In this document: piece by piece, positions 45,058 to 54,848 of the stretch
How positions within the stretch are numbered: the stretch's first letter is position 1
How the letters are laid out: the number at the start of each line of letters is the position of its first letter
Source of the DNA: Cytobacillus luteolus
GTDB lineage: Bacteria > Bacillota > Bacilli > Bacillales > Bacillaceae_L
Reading direction: 5' to 3'
Length of the DNA stretch: 64,000 bases
NCBI RefSeq assembly: GCF_017873715.1
Contig: NZ_JAGGKM010000005.1
Location: 409,529 to 473,528, forward strand
Notes under the pieces: generated by a model
Database searches by the model: none
What the model was told of the DNA's origin: nothing
The model's input: only the letters and a program-made list of their open reading frames with translations
Program-made: the position numbers and the translations under genes

Positions 45058-45168
45058 ATGAGTGGAACAGTTGCAGGAGCAGGATATGGTGGCGGATTCG
45101 CGTTAATCGTAGTATTATTCATTCTGCTTATCATTGTAGGAGCAGCATACGTTGGTTATGGTTACTAA
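45058..45168 (+). CDS. YjcZ-type small sporulation membrane protein
   Basis: This 36-aa protein has a short Gly-rich head (SGTVAGAGYGGG) and one hydrophobic span (FALIVVLFILLIIVGAAYV) with a YGY tail, the YjcZ-family pattern. Such proteins are made during sporulation and their role is unknown. TGGAGG lies 11 bases ahead of the ATG. The gene is too short to be called by most automatic thresholds. Confidence 0.8.
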   Translation: MSGTVAGAGYGGGFALIVVLFILLIIVGAAYVGYGY

Positions 45169-45263
45169 AAAGTAATCTACTAAAACAATTGTAGATACAA
45201 CAAATGTATCTCTTCGCCTCTAGTTAGAGGTGAGGTAGACTCATTTATACCCTTATCCCCAGT

Positions 45264-45295
45264 GAAAGCCCCTGTTACTAAATAGGGGCTTTTAA
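45264..45295 (+). terminator. Terminator after the YjcZ-type gene
   Basis: gaaagcccct and aggggctttt pair over 10 bp with one G-T pair, and the T-run lies within the 3' arm. Confidence 0.8.
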
Positions 45296-45446
45296 TCTAG
45301 GGTCAGCCTATAATACATAAATATTATCTTTTAGTTACAGTTTGATTTCTTGATAATAAAGTGACAACCTATCTGATAAAATAAATTAGGATGATTTTAC
45401 GTTAAAAGCTTTCAAGTAAATAAAATCATAAATATGGAGAACGATA

Positions 45447-46634
45447 ATGAAATATTATAGTATATTCCTTATGCTCACTATTTCAGTGTTTTTTTTCTTT
45501 CCAGCTTATCACTATGCTGAAGATAATTCTCCTTCAGTACAGAGTGAAAGCGCTGTATTAATGGATGCGAAAACAGGTTCTATTTTATATGAAAAGAACA
45601 GTAGTGCAAGAATGTATCCTGCAAGTGTCACAAAAATAGCTACGGCAATTGTTGCAATTGAAGAAGGTAAGCTAGATGACATTGTGACAGTCAGCGAAAA
45701 TGCTAGGTATGTTGAGGGGACACGTGTTTATTTAGAGCCTGGGGAACAGGTATCTTTAATAAAGCTTGTTCAAGGCCTGCTAATTAACTCAGGAAATGAT
45801 GCGGGTGTTGCTATTGCTGAACATATGGATGGGTCAGTTGAAGACTTTTCAAAGAGAATGAATCAATTCTTGAAGGAAAAAGTAGGCATTCATGATACGA
45901 ATTTTGTTAATCCACATGGACTTTATCATGATCAGCACTATACGACTGCGTATGATATTGCTTTGCTTACTAGTTATGCTTTAAAAAATGATACTTTCAA
46001 AGAGATATTTAGCACAAATGAGCTTGAATGGAAAGGCGAAAGCTGGGACACCGTTATTTATAATCATCATGAGATGCTTACTCATCGCCCCTATGAAGGT
46101 ATAGTAGGTGGGAAAAATGGCTATGTTCAAAAATCAGGACATACCTTGGCAACTGTTGCCGAACGAGAAAATCTTACTCTAGTAGCAGTCACTATGAAAA
46201 CAAATCTTAAAAGTATTATTTATAAGGATACAGCAGCTCTTTTGGACTATGGTTTTGAAAATTTTAAGACTACAGTTATTCCATCAACCAAAGTATTTAA
46301 AGATAAACAGAATAATAACTATTACCCAACTAACTCTGTTTACTATACTCATAAAATAAATGAAATTATTAAACAAAAGGTTACAAACGAAGGTGAACTT
46401 CTGATTAAGGGAGAGGACAATCGGGTGCTTTCAGTAACTAAGCTAAACCCCGTCGCAAAACTAAGTGATCGACCCGTCTCAGTTTTAGCCTCCACGAGTA
46501 TAGAAAAAGAACAGGGAGAATCAAAGAATCTTGTATTACTAGTCTCTTTCATTATCGTAACTGGTAGCTTATTTGGCATATTTATTTATTCTAAAAAAAT
46601 GACTAGACAAAGACAAAGAGACCCCTCTAATTAA
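45447..46634 (+). CDS. D-alanyl-D-alanine carboxypeptidase (DacF-like, peptidase S11)
   Basis: This 395-aa precursor has a signal peptide and a penicillin-binding core with SVTK (active Ser, about 61), SGND (SxN, about 116) and KNGYVQKSG (KTG motif with Asn in place of Thr). It has a C-terminal membrane anchor at about 365-385. S11 carboxypeptidases trim the terminal D-Ala from peptidoglycan stem peptides. DacF acts in spore cortex formation, but here only family placement is secure. TATGGAGA precedes the ATG. Confidence 0.87.
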   Translation: MKYYSIFLMLTISVFFFFPAYHYAEDNSPSVQSESAVLMDAKTGSILYEKNSSARMYPASVTKIATAIVAIEEGKLDDIVTVSENARYVEGTRVYLEPGEQVSLIKLVQGLLINSGNDAGVAIAEHMDGSVEDFSKRMNQFLKEKVGIHDTNFVNPHGLYHDQHYTTAYDIALLTSYALKNDTFKEIFSTNELEWKGESWDTVIYNHHEMLTHRPYEGIVGGKNGYVQKSGHTLATVAERENLTLVAVTMKTNLKSIIYKDTAALLDYGFENFKTTVIPSTKVFKDKQNNNYYPTNSVYYTHKINEIIKQKVTNEGELLIKGEDNRVLSVTKLNPVAKLSDRPVSVLASTSIEKEQGESKNLVLLVSFIIVTGSLFGIFIYSKKMTRQRQRDPSN

Positions 46635-46641
46635 GGGGTCT
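46619..46641 (+). terminator. Short terminator over the DacF-like stop
   Basis: agacccct and aggggtct form an 8-bp perfect stem that spans the stop codon, and a T-rich stretch follows. Confidence 0.65.
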
Positions 46642-46681
46642 ATATTATTTCCACTCACCTTATATGTAAGTGAAGAGTGGA

Positions 46682-46800
46682 TTGGAACGGAAGGCACTTG
46701 ACTCCTGCGGGAAGTAGAGGGAAGTGTGAGACCCCACAGGCGAAGCCGAGGAGGCTCACATCCCTCCCCGCGGAAAGCAAGTGCCTGTAGTGGAAAGGAA
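46682..46800. repeat. Intergenic palindromic repeat, copy 1
   Basis: aggcacttg (46692-46700) and caagtgcct (46778-46786) are perfect outer arms; GC-rich inner arms (tcctgcggga with tccccgcgga) also pair. The block is much richer in G+C than its surroundings. A second copy in the opposite orientation lies at 58151-58305 and shares the run ggcacttgactcctgcggga. No gene is seen. Confidence 0.85.
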
Positions 46801-46810
46801 CGGACAAGGT

Positions 46811-47233
46811 TCAAAGTTTTCTAAACACAATCAGCTTCTGACCAACATAATTTGTTATCGTATAAATTCCCGTCCCAATGAACACTGCTAAGTCGCGTTT
46901 ATCTAGCGTTATTAACTCAATTGCTTGATGGATATGACGGGCAATTAAATCACCAGTATAATACGAAAACATGTAACAGCTTACGATTACAATTACAAAT
47001 TGTACCGAACTTGTTGAAATCGACGCTTTACTTTGAAAGGTAAAGGATCTATTTAAAAAATAGCTAAAAATCGCACCAAGTGTGTTTCCCGTAAAGGTGG
47101 AGCCCCAATAGTTTATTCCAAGCAAATGCATCATGATAAAAATAGAAGAGAGACCGATTAGCGTGTTCACCACCCCTACCAAAAGAAAACGGAAAAAAGG
47201 ATTAATTTGTTTTAGGTAGGCCAGTAAAACCAA
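46811..47233 (-). CDS. GtrA-like flippase-type membrane protein
   Basis: This 140-aa protein has four hydrophobic spans and the GtrA pattern FLLVGVVNTLIGLSSIF, with FLNRSFTFQ after the second span. GtrA proteins work with polyprenyl-linked sugar synthesis, and may flip the lipid-linked sugar made by the neighbouring GT2 enzyme. The TTG start at 47233 has AAGGAG about 10 bases upstream, inside the preceding gene, so the two overlap by 32 bases. Confidence 0.83.
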   Translation of the reverse strand: MVLLAYLKQINPFFRFLLVGVVNTLIGLSSIFIMMHLLGINYWGSTFTGNTLGAIFSYFLNRSFTFQSKASISTSSVQFVIVIVSCYMFSYYTGDLIARHIHQAIELITLDKRDLAVFIGTGIYTITNYVGQKLIVFRKL

Positions 47234-48233
47234 GCTGTTCTTGCTCCTTTTCTACAGTAAGTGTTTGTCCAGATTTAAGCGCTAGGTTAAATGTATTAAT
47301 ATCAATGATAAACTTCGGTCTTCGCTTTGCTTCTTTATATATCTTACCTACATATTCCCCTATTAGCCCAACACCAATTAATTGCAATCCCCCGATTAAC
47401 CAAATGGAAGTAATTAAAGAAGTCCAACCTGTAGTCGTATTTCCTGTTAATTTCAACAGTAAAAAATAGGCTCCGAATACTAAACTAATAAAAAAAGACA
47501 AAAAGCCAATTAGTGAAATAAAACGAATTGGTGTGACACTAAAAGATGTAATCCCATCAAGAGCAAAAGATAACATTTTCCGTAAGGGGTATTTTGTTTC
47601 TCCTGCGAAGCGTTCTTTACGGTTATAGAACACCTCTGTCGACTGAAAGCCAATGAGCGGTACAATTCCTCTGAGAAAAAAGTTCGTCTCTTCAAATTTC
47701 TCTAATTCCTCTACGGCTCGCTTGCTCATAAGTCGAAAATCCGCATGATTATAAATGAGATCAACGCCCATTTTTTTCATAAGTCTATAAAATCCCAGTG
47801 CAGTATTTCGCTTGAAGAAAGTGTCTGTGCTACGTTCTCTTCGAACACCATACACAATCTCATAACCCTCTGTAAATTTCTGAACAAAATCTTTAATAAC
47901 AGTAACATCATCCTGAAGATCTGCATCAATCGAAACCATGCAATCAGAATGCTCTTTTGCAGTAAACAGTCCAGCAAGTAACGCATTTTGATGGCCGACA
48001 TTTTTTGAAAGCTTTAACCCTTTTATCAAAGGGTTGGCTAAGCCTGCTTTGTAAATAAGTGACCATGTTTTATCCTTACTACCATCATCAACAAATAAAA
48101 GCTTGCTTTGTTCTGATATCATTTTTGAGGATATCAATTCTTCCAAAAACTCCCCCAAACAAATAAATGTTTCGGGAAGCATTTCTTCTTCGTTATAACA
48201 CGGTACTACGATTGTTAGCTTAGGTTCAATCAA
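47202..48233 (-). CDS. GT2 glycosyltransferase, GtrB/DPM-like
   Basis: The 343-aa protein opens with a GT-A domain (LTIVVPCYNEEEM, then SIDADLQD as the DxD region) and ends with two membrane spans at about 230-300. This matches polyprenyl-phosphate glycosyltransferases such as GtrB. It should load a sugar on undecaprenyl phosphate. The TTG start follows AGGAGGG. It lies between a large multi-membrane protein and the GtrA-like gene, the familiar three-gene layout for wall or teichoic-acid glycosylation. It resembles B. subtilis YkoT. Confidence 0.87.
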   Translation of the reverse strand: MIEPKLTIVVPCYNEEEMLPETFICLGEFLEELISSKMISEQSKLLFVDDGSKDKTWSLIYKAGLANPLIKGLKLSKNVGHQNALLAGLFTAKEHSDCMVSIDADLQDDVTVIKDFVQKFTEGYEIVYGVRRERSTDTFFKRNTALGFYRLMKKMGVDLIYNHADFRLMSKRAVEELEKFEETNFFLRGIVPLIGFQSTEVFYNRKERFAGETKYPLRKMLSFALDGITSFSVTPIRFISLIGFLSFFISLVFGAYFLLLKLTGNTTTGWTSLITSIWLIGGLQLIGVGLIGEYVGKIYKEAKRRPKFIIDINTFNLALKSGQTLTVEKEQEQLGFTGLPKTN

Positions 48234-48244
48234 CTTTATCCCTC

Positions 48245-49960
48245 CTAAGGTGCATAAGAAGTGCTATATAGGTGAATTTTCCAGGCGGATTCGTTTGATT
48301 CAAATACTTTTTCAAGAATTAACCCATTTTCAGCTGCATTGTTTATTGGAATAGCTGATAAGACATAACTTCCTCCCATCTCGTAAAACGGTTTTAGGTT
48401 TAATTCCATCTTGGTAATCTCTTTCTTCGTTTTCTTTTTGAACATATAATGCTTACCAACTTCATCTATAAAGATGTAGCACCTTCCACCCCATTCATCG
48501 AAGTACTGCTTTAGTTTTTTATCCTTTTCTAGTTCATTTTCAATGATTTGACGAAATTGATACTTGTAAGTTAGCGGATAAAAATTGTTATACGTATCAA
48601 GTGTGTAAAAGCCATTATATTGGGCAATCGCAGGATGGATACCAATACTAACGACACGATAATCCTCTGGTGGCATTCCAATATAGGTTTTAATCTCTTC
48701 AAATTGTTTCTCAGCATAAAACTCTTTAAATGAAGGTTTTTTTCGATGGACAATCTCTTCATTAAAAGCAGTTAAAACAAGTACCTGAGAAACTATAAAA
48801 AAAATACATGCATGTATCCACCAGTTTCTCCTACTATTTAATCTAGAGCCGTAATCCCATAGAATTTTCAAAGAAATAGCAAACAATGTATAAATAACTA
48901 GAGGTCTTAAGAAATGATAGCGAGCAAAATTAAATGTATCTAAAAAATGAAATCTTTCAGTGAGTGGGAGCCATCCCTTATAAAACCAGAATGCATACCA
49001 AGCTGAGAGAGATAGGTTTAGAACATGTAAAAAAACAAATACCTTTTCTCGCCTCCATGCCTTCTGCAAAATAACAGCATATAATGCAAGAATGGTTACC
49101 GGTAAAATGACCAAGCCATGTACAGTCATAACATGGGTGTGTCCTAGTACATAATTTTTAAAGGTTAGCTTTAAAGAATGTATAAAGGTTAATCTAGCAT
49201 GAAAATATTCATCACGACTATTAGGCTCATGATCAAAGATAAAGGAATACACAAGTCGATATTCTACTAATAGAAACATAAGCGTCATAAAGATAATGGC
49301 TATTAAAAATCGACCATTCATCCCTTTTCCTCGGAGCACATCTACTAACCAGAAGATTCCCATCGCTGAAAGAAAAAAGAAAAATCCTAATACAATACTT
49401 GAGAACAAAGGGAGGAGAGCTAGTACTATCCAATTAGTCCAGGCTCGTTCCCCGTTTCGAATATTTAATAATGCCCAAAGCGCAAGTGGCATTCCAAGTG
49501 TGCTTAACATTCCCGAGGGCCAAAAGGGAGTTAAAGCAAAGGCAAGTGAAACCCCAATTCGAATCCAACTATATCTTTCACCCTGCACAAAGTGTTTCTT
49601 TAATAATAAGTACATGCCAATAAAAGCAAGAATTCGTGTGATTGTTTGACTAAGTGCATACGCTAACATGGAGGGAAATAAAGCATGCAGCCATACAATC
49701 ACACTGTACTCTGTTCCAAATGCATTTCTTGAAAGATTTCCATTGATGATTTGTGGTATGACCGTATTAACCGGTCCAAATATTTCTCCGCTTTCCTTTA
49801 AAACCTTATACCATGCGATATTCGAATCTAGGTTATCATGAACCCGTAAATGGGCATCTTCACCAAGAATATAGTAGGGTGATACAAAGAGAAACAATAC
49901 TACAATAGCAAGAAAGAAAAGTTTTCTTTCTAATGAATTCGTTCGCAATAGATGAAACAT
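48245..49960 (-). CDS. Large multi-membrane protein (DUF6044/YkoS-like)
   Basis: This 571-aa protein has about 10-11 hydrophobic spans up to residue 390, then an extracytoplasmic domain of about 170 residues. The first external loop (HLRVHDNLDSNIAWYKVL) carries the acidic residues common in GT-C glycosyltransferases. It resembles B. subtilis YkoS. Together with the adjacent GT2 and GtrA-like genes it probably transfers lipid-linked sugar to a surface polymer. That role is inferred from the gene set. Confidence 0.75.
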   Translation of the reverse strand: MFHLLRTNSLERKLFFLAIVVLFLFVSPYYILGEDAHLRVHDNLDSNIAWYKVLKESGEIFGPVNTVIPQIINGNLSRNAFGTEYSVIVWLHALFPSMLAYALSQTITRILAFIGMYLLLKKHFVQGERYSWIRIGVSLAFALTPFWPSGMLSTLGMPLALWALLNIRNGERAWTNWIVLALLPLFSSIVLGFFFFLSAMGIFWLVDVLRGKGMNGRFLIAIIFMTLMFLLVEYRLVYSFIFDHEPNSRDEYFHARLTFIHSLKLTFKNYVLGHTHVMTVHGLVILPVTILALYAVILQKAWRREKVFVFLHVLNLSLSAWYAFWFYKGWLPLTERFHFLDTFNFARYHFLRPLVIYTLFAISLKILWDYGSRLNSRRNWWIHACIFFIVSQVLVLTAFNEEIVHRKKPSFKEFYAEKQFEEIKTYIGMPPEDYRVVSIGIHPAIAQYNGFYTLDTYNNFYPLTYKYQFRQIIENELEKDKKLKQYFDEWGGRCYIFIDEVGKHYMFKKKTKKEITKMELNLKPFYEMGGSYVLSAIPINNAAENGLILEKVFESNESAWKIHLYSTSYAP

Positions 49961-50014
49961 TTTATCCCCCCAATATGGTTAAATATTGGTCAGCGTTTAA
50001 AGCGATTAAATTTA

Positions 50015-51409
50015 TTACCTATCGGATGCGACCTCTAGTGCGTTAACAACATCAATAAGCCCTTCTCCGAAGTAAATATCCTTCCCTCTATCTCCAAGGT
50101 CGACAGTGGTTTTTTTGATAATTTCCATTACTTCTGTATTACGTAACTCAGGATTAATAGACCGAATTAATCCTGCTAAAGCCGATACGTGAGGGGCAGC
50201 CATCGATGTACCAGACAAGGCTGCATACTGCTTATTAAAATAAGTGCTAGCAATTTGTACTCCTGGAGCAGATACATCAATGTAGTCTCCGTAGTTTGAG
50301 AAATTGGCACGATCACCGTAATAATCAACTGCTGCTACACTAAGTACTTGTGGATATGCAGCTGGAAAGCTAGGCTGGCTCGTATTGTCGTTACCAGAGG
50401 CAGCAATTAAGACAACATCTTTTTTAAAGGCATAATCTATAGCATCTTTTAACATATCTGAATGTTGATAATTTCCGAGACTTAAATTGATAACCTCTGC
50501 ACCTTGATTGGTTGCCCAAATAATTCCTTTTGCAATATCAAAAGTTGAACCATACCCTTCTTCACCCATGACTTTTATGGGGATAATGGGGTTATACCAG
50601 GTTAACCCGGCGATGCCTTCATGATTATTTACTTTGGATGCAATAATTCCGGCTACATGTGTACCATGACCATTATCATCATCTGCATCATTTGAATCTG
50701 TTAGGGCATTATAGCCATCGGTTAAACGTTCTACTAAATCTGGATGTTCAAGGTCTACACCTGTATCAACCACGGCTATTTTAACAGCCTCATTCCCCTG
50801 AGTAATTTCCCAGCCTGCTTCTGCTTCAATTAATGGCAAATTCCATTGGTATCTTTGGTAATAGATATCATTTGGAGTTGTTTCATTTTGCATCATGATG
50901 TAGTTCGGCTCTGCATAAGCAACATTATCGATTGGTGCAAAAAACTGAATAAGATCTACTGTTGTTTCACTTTCTGATTCAAAGGTGAAAATTGAATCAA
51001 ACTTTTTTAGCACTTGACCATTAATAGCTGTTAAATAAGTATTAAGTTGATCTTCAGAAATATCTTCACGGAACTTAACAATGATTTGATTTTCATAAAA
51101 ATGACTCGTTTCGTTTGGATTGTGGTGAACGTGTGTTACCTTAGGGCTATTATCTAAACGTTGGACAATTTCCTCTCCAATTTGTAGAGAATTAACTGTA
51201 AAAATTTTAGAATGACCTTGTTTTGTATCATCGCTTGAGTGTTTAAGGATTTCATCATCCTTCTGATATAAACTTTGAATTTTTTGTACGGTTGGCCCCT
51301 GATGAATATTTTCACTGTTATTCTGACCACCAAAAGGTGTCATCACTGATATAAGAAACAAAGCAATAAATAGAGGGAGTATCAACCAAGCAAATCTTCT
51401 TTCCTTCAT
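50015..51409 (-). CDS. Secreted subtilisin-type serine protease
   Basis: The 464-aa precursor has a hydrophobic N-terminal segment, a propeptide of inhibitor-I9 type (about 90-140, IVKFREDISEDQL region) and an S8 catalytic domain: Asp in VDTGVDLEHPDL, His in NGHGTHVAGI, Asn in AASGND and Ser in SGTSMAAPHV. It should be exported and self-processed. The ATG at 51409 follows GAGGTG and gives a normal signal segment; the GTG at 51421 was rejected. It has no partner genes. Confidence 0.92.
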   Translation of the reverse strand: MKERRFAWLILPLFIALFLISVMTPFGGQNNSENIHQGPTVQKIQSLYQKDDEILKHSSDDTKQGHSKIFTVNSLQIGEEIVQRLDNSPKVTHVHHNPNETSHFYENQIIVKFREDISEDQLNTYLTAINGQVLKKFDSIFTFESESETTVDLIQFFAPIDNVAYAEPNYIMMQNETTPNDIYYQRYQWNLPLIEAEAGWEITQGNEAVKIAVVDTGVDLEHPDLVERLTDGYNALTDSNDADDDNGHGTHVAGIIASKVNNHEGIAGLTWYNPIIPIKVMGEEGYGSTFDIAKGIIWATNQGAEVINLSLGNYQHSDMLKDAIDYAFKKDVVLIAASGNDNTSQPSFPAAYPQVLSVAAVDYYGDRANFSNYGDYIDVSAPGVQIASTYFNKQYAALSGTSMAAPHVSALAGLIRSINPELRNTEVMEIIKKTTVDLGDRGKDIYFGEGLIDVVNALEVASDR

Positions 51410-51603
51410 TTTAAAAAACACCTCGTGTAATTTTAATCAATATGTAAAGCATTTGCATATATGGTAGATTTCATGCGGATTTAGAAAAACATTCTAAAAA
51501 TGTTAACTTCACTAATGGTTTACCAATTAATCTTATTTATGATTTAGAGGATTTTAGCAAACACTAAATTCTATCCTAAATATGAAAGGAAGATTATTGA
51601 TAT

Positions 51604-52056
51604 ATGAAGCATCTTAAGGCTTTAGGAATAAAGTTTATATTTACTTCAATTATTCTCTTATCCGTTTTTGGGATCTATTATAATTCAACTGTCTTAGAAA
51701 TCCTCATGATAAGTGCACTTGTAACAGGCGTAGCCTATGTAATTGGTGATTTATTCATTCTTCCGAGACTAGGAAATATGGTTGCATCATTAGCTGACAT
51801 GGGGCTTGCCTTTTTGTCAATATGGGGTTTAAGCTTACTGTTTATTAATCCCCCAGATCGACTTGCTCTGGCTTCTTTATTCGCGGCTGTATTTATCATG
51901 TTAGCTGAGGCTCTCTTTCATGCTTACATGGAGAATAAGGTCTTAGATCAAGGTCGAAATAACATGACATTTAATATGACAAGCTTCCAGAATAAATTTC
52001 AAACAGAACTTGCAGAGGAGCATGATATTCAAAATCTAAATAAAAGAGAGAAATAA
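51604..52056 (+). CDS. YndM/DUF2512-type membrane protein
   Basis: This 150-aa protein has four hydrophobic spans in the first 110 residues and a charged tail, the pattern of YndM-type DUF2512 proteins in Bacillus. Function unknown. A GAAAGGAAG site precedes the start. A terminator follows. The germination operon starts about 170 bp downstream. Confidence 0.8.
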   Translation: MKHLKALGIKFIFTSIILLSVFGIYYNSTVLEILMISALVTGVAYVIGDLFILPRLGNMVASLADMGLAFLSIWGLSLLFINPPDRLALASLFAAVFIMLAEALFHAYMENKVLDQGRNNMTFNMTSFQNKFQTELAEEHDIQNLNKREK

Positions 52057-52064
52057 CAATTGGC

Positions 52065-52097
52065 AAAGCAGCATACAGAAGATATGCTGCTTTTTTT
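52065..52097 (+). terminator. Terminator of the YndM-like gene
   Basis: aaagcagcata and tatgctgcttt pair perfectly over 11 bp and lead into a long T-run. Confidence 0.88.
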
Positions 52098-52228
52098 ACT
52101 GCAATAAAAAAAATCTTGCATAATTACCTAACATTTCATGGAATAACTAACACAAGGACCCGTTTGGATGAAAAGCTTGAAGGGCTAAAGACATTAATTC
52201 GAAATAAAAGGGTGAATGGTGATGATAC

Positions 52229-53716
52229 ATGTTTAGCTTATTTAGAAAAACAGAGCCAAAAAAACCAAAATTAGTCGAAGCAATTGTAACAGCCTTTCAA
52301 AAACAAGGTGATTTTCTTGTTTACTTCAATGAACAAGCCATTACACCTTATTGGATCTGCTATCAAAAAAATTTAATAGATGCAAAGAAAATTCACGAAT
52401 ACGTATTGCCTAATATTAATAAACCAACTCTAGAATCAATAAAAGAAATAAAAGAGTCAGTCCCTATTGAAGATATTATTCTGACAAAAGACATTGAAGA
52501 AATTAAAACAAAGCTACTTTCTGGTTATCTAATGGTTCAACTTCATCGAAAAGATGAGATTTGTGCCTTGATAAGAGCTCCATTAGATAATAATAGGAGT
52601 GTTTCTCCACCAGAAGTAGAATTTAGTGTGGTTGGACCAAAGGAAGCTTTTGTAGAATCTCTAGATACTAACTTAAACCTAGTAAGAAAGAGACTTCCGA
52701 TTATTGATTTGAAGGTGAAAGAAGTAACTATAGGAGAACTATCTAAAACGCGAATTTCAGTATTATATGTGGACGGCATTGCAGATAAAACGAACGTAAG
52801 AACTGTACTGCAAAGACTTAAGGATATTGAATTTGATCAACTGGTTGATAGTTCCTATGTTGCACAGATTATTGCAGATAATCAAATGTCTCCTTTTCCT
52901 CAGTTATTAGATACAGAAAGGCCAGACCGTGTCGCTGCAGTTTTATCAGAAGGAAAGACGGTTGTATTCGTAGATGGGTCACCGCATGCTTTAATTGGAC
53001 CAACTACATTAGTAGAGTTTTTCTCATCTTTTGAGGATTATTTTCTAAATTGGTATGTTGCAACCTTCTTAAGGCTCCTTCGATTTTTCGCGGTTATCTT
53101 CTCTATTTTAGTTACTCCAATATATGTGGCTGTACTAACCTTCCATTATGAACTTGTCCCTCGTGAACTAATGGGGAATTTGATCACTTCAAGAAGGGTT
53201 GTTCCATTACCACCTATCTTAGAAGCTATCTTTTTGGAATTAACCATCGAGCTACTTAGAGAAGCTGGGGCCAGATTGCCAACAAAGGTTGGCCAGACGA
53301 TTGGTATCGTTGGAGGGATTGTAATTGGAACTGCAGCGGTTGAGGCTGGTTTAACTAGTAATGTTTTATTAATCATAGTTGCACTCTCAGCGTTAGCATC
53401 ATTCACGACACCCGTCTATAACATGAGTAATACCATTCGTGTCATTCGCTTTCCTTTTTTACTTTTTGCACAACTTTGGGGGTTATTAGGAGTGGTATAT
53501 GCTTTTTGCTTGTTACTAACCCACCTACTAAGGCTTACATCATTAGGTAGACCATTTTTAGAGCCAATTTATCCTTTACGAATTCAAGATTTGAAAGACG
53601 CACAAGTAAGATTACCTTTTAGCAGTCTAGCGAAAAGACCACAATTTTTGAGGTCAACTAATCCTACGAGATTTAATAAAAAGAATGCCCAGCTGAAAAA
53701 GGACATAGATGAGTAA
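52229..53716 (+). CDS. Spore germinant receptor, A subunit
   Basis: This 495-aa GerA-family protein has a large N-terminal cytoplasmic domain (about 1-255, including VLYVDGIADK and ERPDRVAAVLSEGKTVVFVDG, here in parts), then four to five membrane spans with the conserved PLPPILEAIFLE helix. It forms the ion-channel/ligand complex at the spore inner membrane with the B and C subunits encoded next. The three genes are in the A-B-C order of receptor operons. The germinant is unknown. A GGTGATG site precedes the ATG. Confidence 0.93.
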   Translation: MFSLFRKTEPKKPKLVEAIVTAFQKQGDFLVYFNEQAITPYWICYQKNLIDAKKIHEYVLPNINKPTLESIKEIKESVPIEDIILTKDIEEIKTKLLSGYLMVQLHRKDEICALIRAPLDNNRSVSPPEVEFSVVGPKEAFVESLDTNLNLVRKRLPIIDLKVKEVTIGELSKTRISVLYVDGIADKTNVRTVLQRLKDIEFDQLVDSSYVAQIIADNQMSPFPQLLDTERPDRVAAVLSEGKTVVFVDGSPHALIGPTTLVEFFSSFEDYFLNWYVATFLRLLRFFAVIFSILVTPIYVAVLTFHYELVPRELMGNLITSRRVVPLPPILEAIFLELTIELLREAGARLPTKVGQTIGIVGGIVIGTAAVEAGLTSNVLLIIVALSALASFTTPVYNMSNTIRVIRFPFLLFAQLWGLLGVVYAFCLLLTHLLRLTSLGRPFLEPIYPLRIQDLKDAQVRLPFSSLAKRPQFLRSTNPTRFNKKNAQLKKDIDE

Positions 53717-53735
53717 ATAGAGAGGGGTTGAAGGA

Positions 53736-54848
53736 ATGAGGAAAATTGAGGAACGATTTCTAATATCACCATTTCTAGTTTTCTTTGTAATTTCTTCAAT
53801 CCAGATTGGTGTTGGTATATTAGGGTTTCAACGAATAATTGCTAAAGCTGCTGGTTACGACAGTTGGATCTCTATTATCGCTTCAGGGGTTTTAGTGATT
53901 ATTATTATTTCACTAATGTATCGGATGCTAGAGAAATCAGACGATGGAGATATTATCTCAGTTCATCAAATTGTATTCGGAAAATGGATTGGAAACTTTT
54001 TATCATTTCTCTTTACAATTTATTTAGTCGGGATGAGTATCATAGTCCTTCGAACATATATAGAGGTTATTCAAGTCTGGCTGTTTCCAGAGTTTAATGT
54101 ACCAGTCTTTACAATCTATTTTCTAATTCTAACCTATTATGTGATTTCTGGTGGGTTTAGAACGGTGGTTGGGATTAGTTTGTTTAGTATCCTTCTTCCA
54201 TCCTATTTAATTTTTACTGTAATTTTCCCTTTGGAATATGCTGATTTCGGGAACCTTCTCCCTATTCTAGATCATTCGCTACTAGAGTTAGCTAATGCAA
54301 CAAAGGGTATGACATTAAGTATGATGGGGTTTGAGGTGTTACTTGTGTTCTATCCGTTTATTAAAAAACCGAAAGATTCTAGAAAATGGGCATACTTTGG
54401 AGTATCCTATGTTACCTTTATATATTTAGCTTATGGTCTCACTGCGTTTATGTTTTTTTCAGAAGCTCAGCTCGAAAAACAAATTTGGGCAACGTTGTCA
54501 ATGTGGAAAATTGTTGAGTTACCTTTTGTTGCAAGGTTTGAGTACATTGGAATTGCATCGTATATATTAATTATTTTACCTAATGTTTGTTTAGCGCTCT
54601 GGGCATCAAGTCGTGGGATGAAACGAATATTTTCGATAAAGCAAAAATCAGCATTACTTGTACAAATGTTAGTAGCCTTAATCGTAATATCATTATTAAA
54701 CTCAAGACTAGTGATTAACACAGCTAATGACATTTTGGCTGAAATTGGATTTTATTTTAATTTCGTGTATATTCCGCTACTCTTTGTATTATTAGTCATT
54801 CGTACGAAAATGAGGGAAAAAAATGAAGAAACTCCTAATCATAAGTAG
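53736..54848 (+). CDS. Spore germinant receptor, B subunit (permease-like)
   Basis: This 370-aa protein of the amino-acid permease superfamily has ten hydrophobic spans and starts ISPFLVFFVISSIQIGVGIL, the GerB hallmark. B subunits help set germinant specificity. It starts 19 bases after the A subunit and overlaps the C subunit by 26 bases, indicating coupled translation. Confidence 0.93.
   Translation: MRKIEERFLISPFLVFFVISSIQIGVGILGFQRIIAKAAGYDSWISIIASGVLVIIIISLMYRMLEKSDDGDIISVHQIVFGKWIGNFLSFLFTIYLVGMSIIVLRTYIEVIQVWLFPEFNVPVFTIYFLILTYYVISGGFRTVVGISLFSILLPSYLIFTVIFPLEYADFGNLLPILDHSLLELANATKGMTLSMMGFEVLLVFYPFIKKPKDSRKWAYFGVSYVTFIYLAYGLTAFMFFSEAQLEKQIWATLSMWKIVELPFVARFEYIGIASYILIILPNVCLALWASSRGMKRIFSIKQKSALLVQMLVALIVISLLNSRLVINTANDILAEIGFYFNFVYIPLLFVLLVIRTKMREKNEETPNHK

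Noticed and set aside
44928..45194. Open frame of 88 codons on the + strand
   Set aside because: It overlaps the copper-operon terminator and the YjcZ-type gene in another frame; composition is not protein-like.
47777..48001. Open frame on the minus strand inside the GT2 gene
   Set aside because: Out-of-frame shadow of the glycosyltransferase with no ribosome site.
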